From Viola odorata (lineage: Eukaryota > Streptophyta > Magnoliopsida > Malpighiales > Violaceae), in assembly GCA_963691705.1 (NCBI GenBank), contig OY829539.1, forward strand, positions 56,890,327 to 56,954,326: 64,000 bases of DNA. The letters are read 5' to 3'. Both the position numbers and the translations under genes were made by a program. Below the pieces are notes generated by a model. The model had not been told where the DNA came from and did not search any database. It saw only the letters and a program-made list of their open reading frames with translations. Shown in pieces: positions 61,271 to 64,000 of this stretch. Every line of letters begins with the position of its first letter. Positions within the stretch are counted from its first letter, which is position 1.

Positions 61271-63453
61271 CCCTAATTTTGTAAGGTTTAGGGAACCTAA
61301 TTGATGGCATAAAATAAAGCAAACTAAGGCACAATGGTCTAAACCAAAGAACGATGGTTCGAGGTCGTATTATGGACTTGGGAAGGTGTTAGGCACCCAA
61401 GTCACATCCTAAAAAGGTTACCGGTTATGCGAGGTATTTTTGAAGATATTTAAACATGTAATTTGGCCCTCTAAGGTGATGTTACATCTTAGCATTTGGG
61501 ACGTGTTATTTCCGTTTGGGTTCGAGGAATGGGGTTACCATTTTGTCTCGATGCTAGAGCGGACGCTCACCCCTTTCACTGGGCCATGCATGACTTAGTT
61601 ACTACGTGATCTATCATGGCTGAAAACTAGCAAGGTACATTTTTAATGAATGCACGTAAGTTGATATGGCCTTTGGAGCCATCATGCACATCACTTAACA
61701 GAAAAGGCATTTAATTCCATGGCAATTAAACGCAAGTGATAAAAACACGTAAGCATGTGGGTTGATTTTACTTGTTAGCAATTCTATATGTCATGCATAC
61801 AATTGGGTGGTTCTATTGCTTCCTAAGTGGTCATGCATACGATAAGATTTAAGGCTTTGGACCTTGGTGTGAACATACAAGGAAATGTTTTAAGGTAATC
61901 TTACCTTTTGGACGATCCCCGATCGATCCATCTCTTCAAAACCGATGTTAAATGACAATTGACATAATTACATAGATATAACAAACATACACAATTTTTA
62001 ACTACTTAATCTAATTATTACAACCCACAATTCATAATAAAACTACTTAAGTAATTATTACAAACCACAATTCATAATAAAACTACTTATGTAATTATTA
62101 CAAATTAGAGGTCTGAATAATTAAACTATTACACCAAGTGAAATAATTAATTAAAGCTCTCACTAATTATTACAACGATTGAGGTGGATAACTAAAAGCA
62201 AACAAGTTGATAATGAGTTATTAACTTATTACAACAAGTTCAGCAATTAATTATTACAACAAGTACAATTAAAAGTAGTAGACAGTTGATTATCACATAC
62301 GAATGCATGAAAATAATGCTTACCGTTCTAATGGGCCGGGTTAGGCCCACACTTGGATTCCTAATTTTTGGGACACAATGCATGCAAACATCTTTTGCGG
62401 AAATCATTTAAATTAAAGGAAAGAAAAGTAAAAACGTACTTTTCGATTGAAGGTTCGAAACTTAACCTACAAAGTGAGAGGATTAGTACGAACTTAAAGA
62501 TAATAAATAATAAAAAGCACATGCACCATTTATTTCATACAAGCAGTCATAAAAACAAATAAACATCATTTGAGCACTTCATGATTTTACAACAAAATTG
62601 GCACGACACATAGCAAAACTTCATATAAAACATGCAATTTAAAATTCATGATAAATTACATGTTATAAACCAAATAAATTTCATACATGACATAGAAATA
62701 AATAAAACAGCATACATATCATGCAATTAATTTTAAACAAGTTAAACATGGCAAAAAGATCATACGAGCAATTAAAATAAATTGATGATTCCATACGAAA
62801 GTTTGAAATTGAGACAAAATAAATAAAAGGGACACATGGGCTTGGCCAAGCCAAGCCCATCAGAAATTAAAACAAAGAAGGGACGGGCTGAAGCCCGTCA
62901 CCTTCCTTCTCCTTCGCAAGAACAGCCATGTTGGTTGTTCTTCCTCACCACGTCGCCGGCCACCATGGCCGGCGACTCAAGCTTTACCAACACCAACACA
63001 ACCTCCCTAGACAGCCTAGAAACTACCCGCTCTACATCAGTAGTAAAACCCTCCCAAAACAGTAGGCAAAACGCAAGCCAAAAAAGAAGGAAACGACGTG
63101 CGCGGCTCCTTCGGAAAACCGAAGCAAACGTGGACAACAACAAGCAACAATTCGACACAAAACTGACTTATAACGTTCAGGGAAATAGCAGGACTATCAT
63201 ACGAACAAAACCTATCAAGAACTAGACTAAACCATCCATGAACCGTAGGTAATTTCTCATGGCAAAAAAAATATGCATTAATGTCAATAATTCGTAATTA
63301 ATTAGCTCGAGCAGTAGATGTTTAAATTGGAGCAAGAACAGACCATATAACTTGACAATCAAACATTTAAAACAAGTTTAAGCCATCAATTCAGTTCATA
63401 CATGCATAAACGAAAATTTATCAAGAGAGAAGTTAGAGAGAGAGAGCTTGGAA

Positions 63454-63462
63454 ACTTACCTT
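63454..63462 (-). other. Consensus 5' splice site in the minus-strand LTR
   Basis: The minus strand reads AAGGTAAGT, a perfect plant splice donor, about 90 bp downstream of the TATA box. It would let the LTR transcript be spliced near its 5' end. Confidence 0.45.
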
Positions 63463-63546
63463 CAATGCTCCTTTCTACTTTCGGTTTGATGTTGGTGATG
63501 AATAGGTGCGACCCCCCCCGTCCCCCGCACGGACGTGAATAGCTTG

Positions 63547-63555
63547 CTATTTATA
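63547..63555 (-). promoter_or_regulatory. TATA box of the minus-strand LTR
   Basis: The minus strand reads TATAAATAG. Downstream on that strand lie a 6+6 inverted repeat (AATAGC-AA-GCTATT, 63551-63538) and a GC-rich stretch with runs of G (63531-63511). Transcription would start near 63520 and proceed leftward. Confidence 0.6.
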
Positions 63556-64000
63556 GGACAAGAAGTGAGGTTGAGGAGTTGAGTCGGTCGTCTGCACGAG
63601 CTTCGGTCGTGCCGTGGGTCGAAACGAAAGCAGTCTCCGGACGTGGTCCTCCAAGCTCCTTTCTTGCTGTCTGTTCATTAAAAATCATATCAACTTAATT
63701 CGTGTCTGCCACGCCTGGGAGAGCCAATCAGAAGGAAGGAAAACAACATGCATTAATTGAATTAATTCCTGCTCGAACGGGATATTTTGGTACGAGCGGG
63801 GGCACACGAAAGTGAAAATAACTCCGAGTCGAGGGTACAACTATGTGTAGAAAAATAAGGCGAGAAAAGTAATATACAGTGACAAAATGCGAAAGTTGAT
63901 TTAACGTATTTATTTTCTTATTCAGAAATGACAAAATGTTTGCGCGCAAAATAAATGTCCTTACGACAAAAATTGAACGAAACTGAACGAGGCGTCATGA

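Larger units (their letters stand above)
61167..64000 (-). mobile_element. LTR on the minus strand, Ogre/Tat-like, runs off the window
   Basis: On the minus strand the sequence ends in GGGGGTGCGACA at 61167, with the canonical CA terminus and the GTGCGACA ending I associate with Ogre-type LTRs. About 95 bp inside lies TGGCGACTTC (61270-61261), a segment often seen in the last part of such LTRs. A minus-strand TATA box (63555-63547) gives the orientation. The LTR interrupts the 17-unit array. No primer site follows the end at 61166, so it is more likely a solo LTR, or the 3' LTR of an element whose body lies right of the window, than a 5' LTR. Frames of 129 codons (62836-63225, plus) and 86 codons (63158-62898, minus) lack domains and are not called. 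Confidence 0.55.

Noticed and set aside
61280..61300. Plant telomere repeat (TTTAGGG) near the LTR end
   Set aside because: A single isolated occurrence, not a tandem run.
62836..63225. 129-codon plus-strand frame as a host gene
   Set aside because: It lies inside the presumed minus-strand LTR, has low-complexity basic composition and no recognisable domain, and a competing minus frame overlaps it.

Overview
The window is nuclear DNA of a flowering plant, probably heterochromatin. The evidence is a satellite array at least 49 kb long and Ty3/gypsy (Tat/Ogre-type) retrotransposon sequence. I see no bacterial, organellar or single-copy host gene. The species cannot be named from the sequence.

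Positions 1-49150 are one uninterrupted satellite array that also runs off the left edge. It is built from three short modules sharing the head TGCCTCCGTGT: B (15 bp), A (36 bp) and C (31 bp). B+A makes the common 51-bp unit, and C+B makes a 46-bp unit. Strings of B-A punctuated by C form higher-order repeats (HORs). The left part has 2641-bp and 1430/1415-bp repeats, the middle has 1528-bp repeats nested in 3.75-kb repeats, and the right part (17.5-48.0 kb) has repeats of 2.6-3.7 kb. The right part includes seven nearly identical tandem copies at 28713-48030. The array decays over its last 1.1 kb.

Positions 49151-51913 are the non-satellite junction and the right-hand part of a plus-strand LTR. 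The junction carries two further tandem families. The LTR has a TATA box at 51685 and a Tat-type conserved block at 51784-51840. Next come a degenerate primer-site-like stretch, a 3.2-kb leader made of 613-bp tandem repeats, a splice-acceptor-like site and one gag-like gene (55918-56967). The gene keeps the N-terminal coiled coil, the proline-rich linker and the zinc knuckle but lacks the capsid core. No protease, reverse transcriptase, RNase H or integrase follows, so the element is non-autonomous or decayed. Its 3' part (56968-61166) is noncoding and holds three more tandem families.

At 61167 the last tandem family is cut in mid-unit by the end of a second LTR, which lies on the minus strand and runs out of the window. 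It has its own TATA box (63555-63547) and a consensus splice donor.

The main interest is that a huge, recently homogenised satellite lies directly beside a Tat-type element carrying six independent tandem-repeat families. This fits the idea that such elements seed new satellites.
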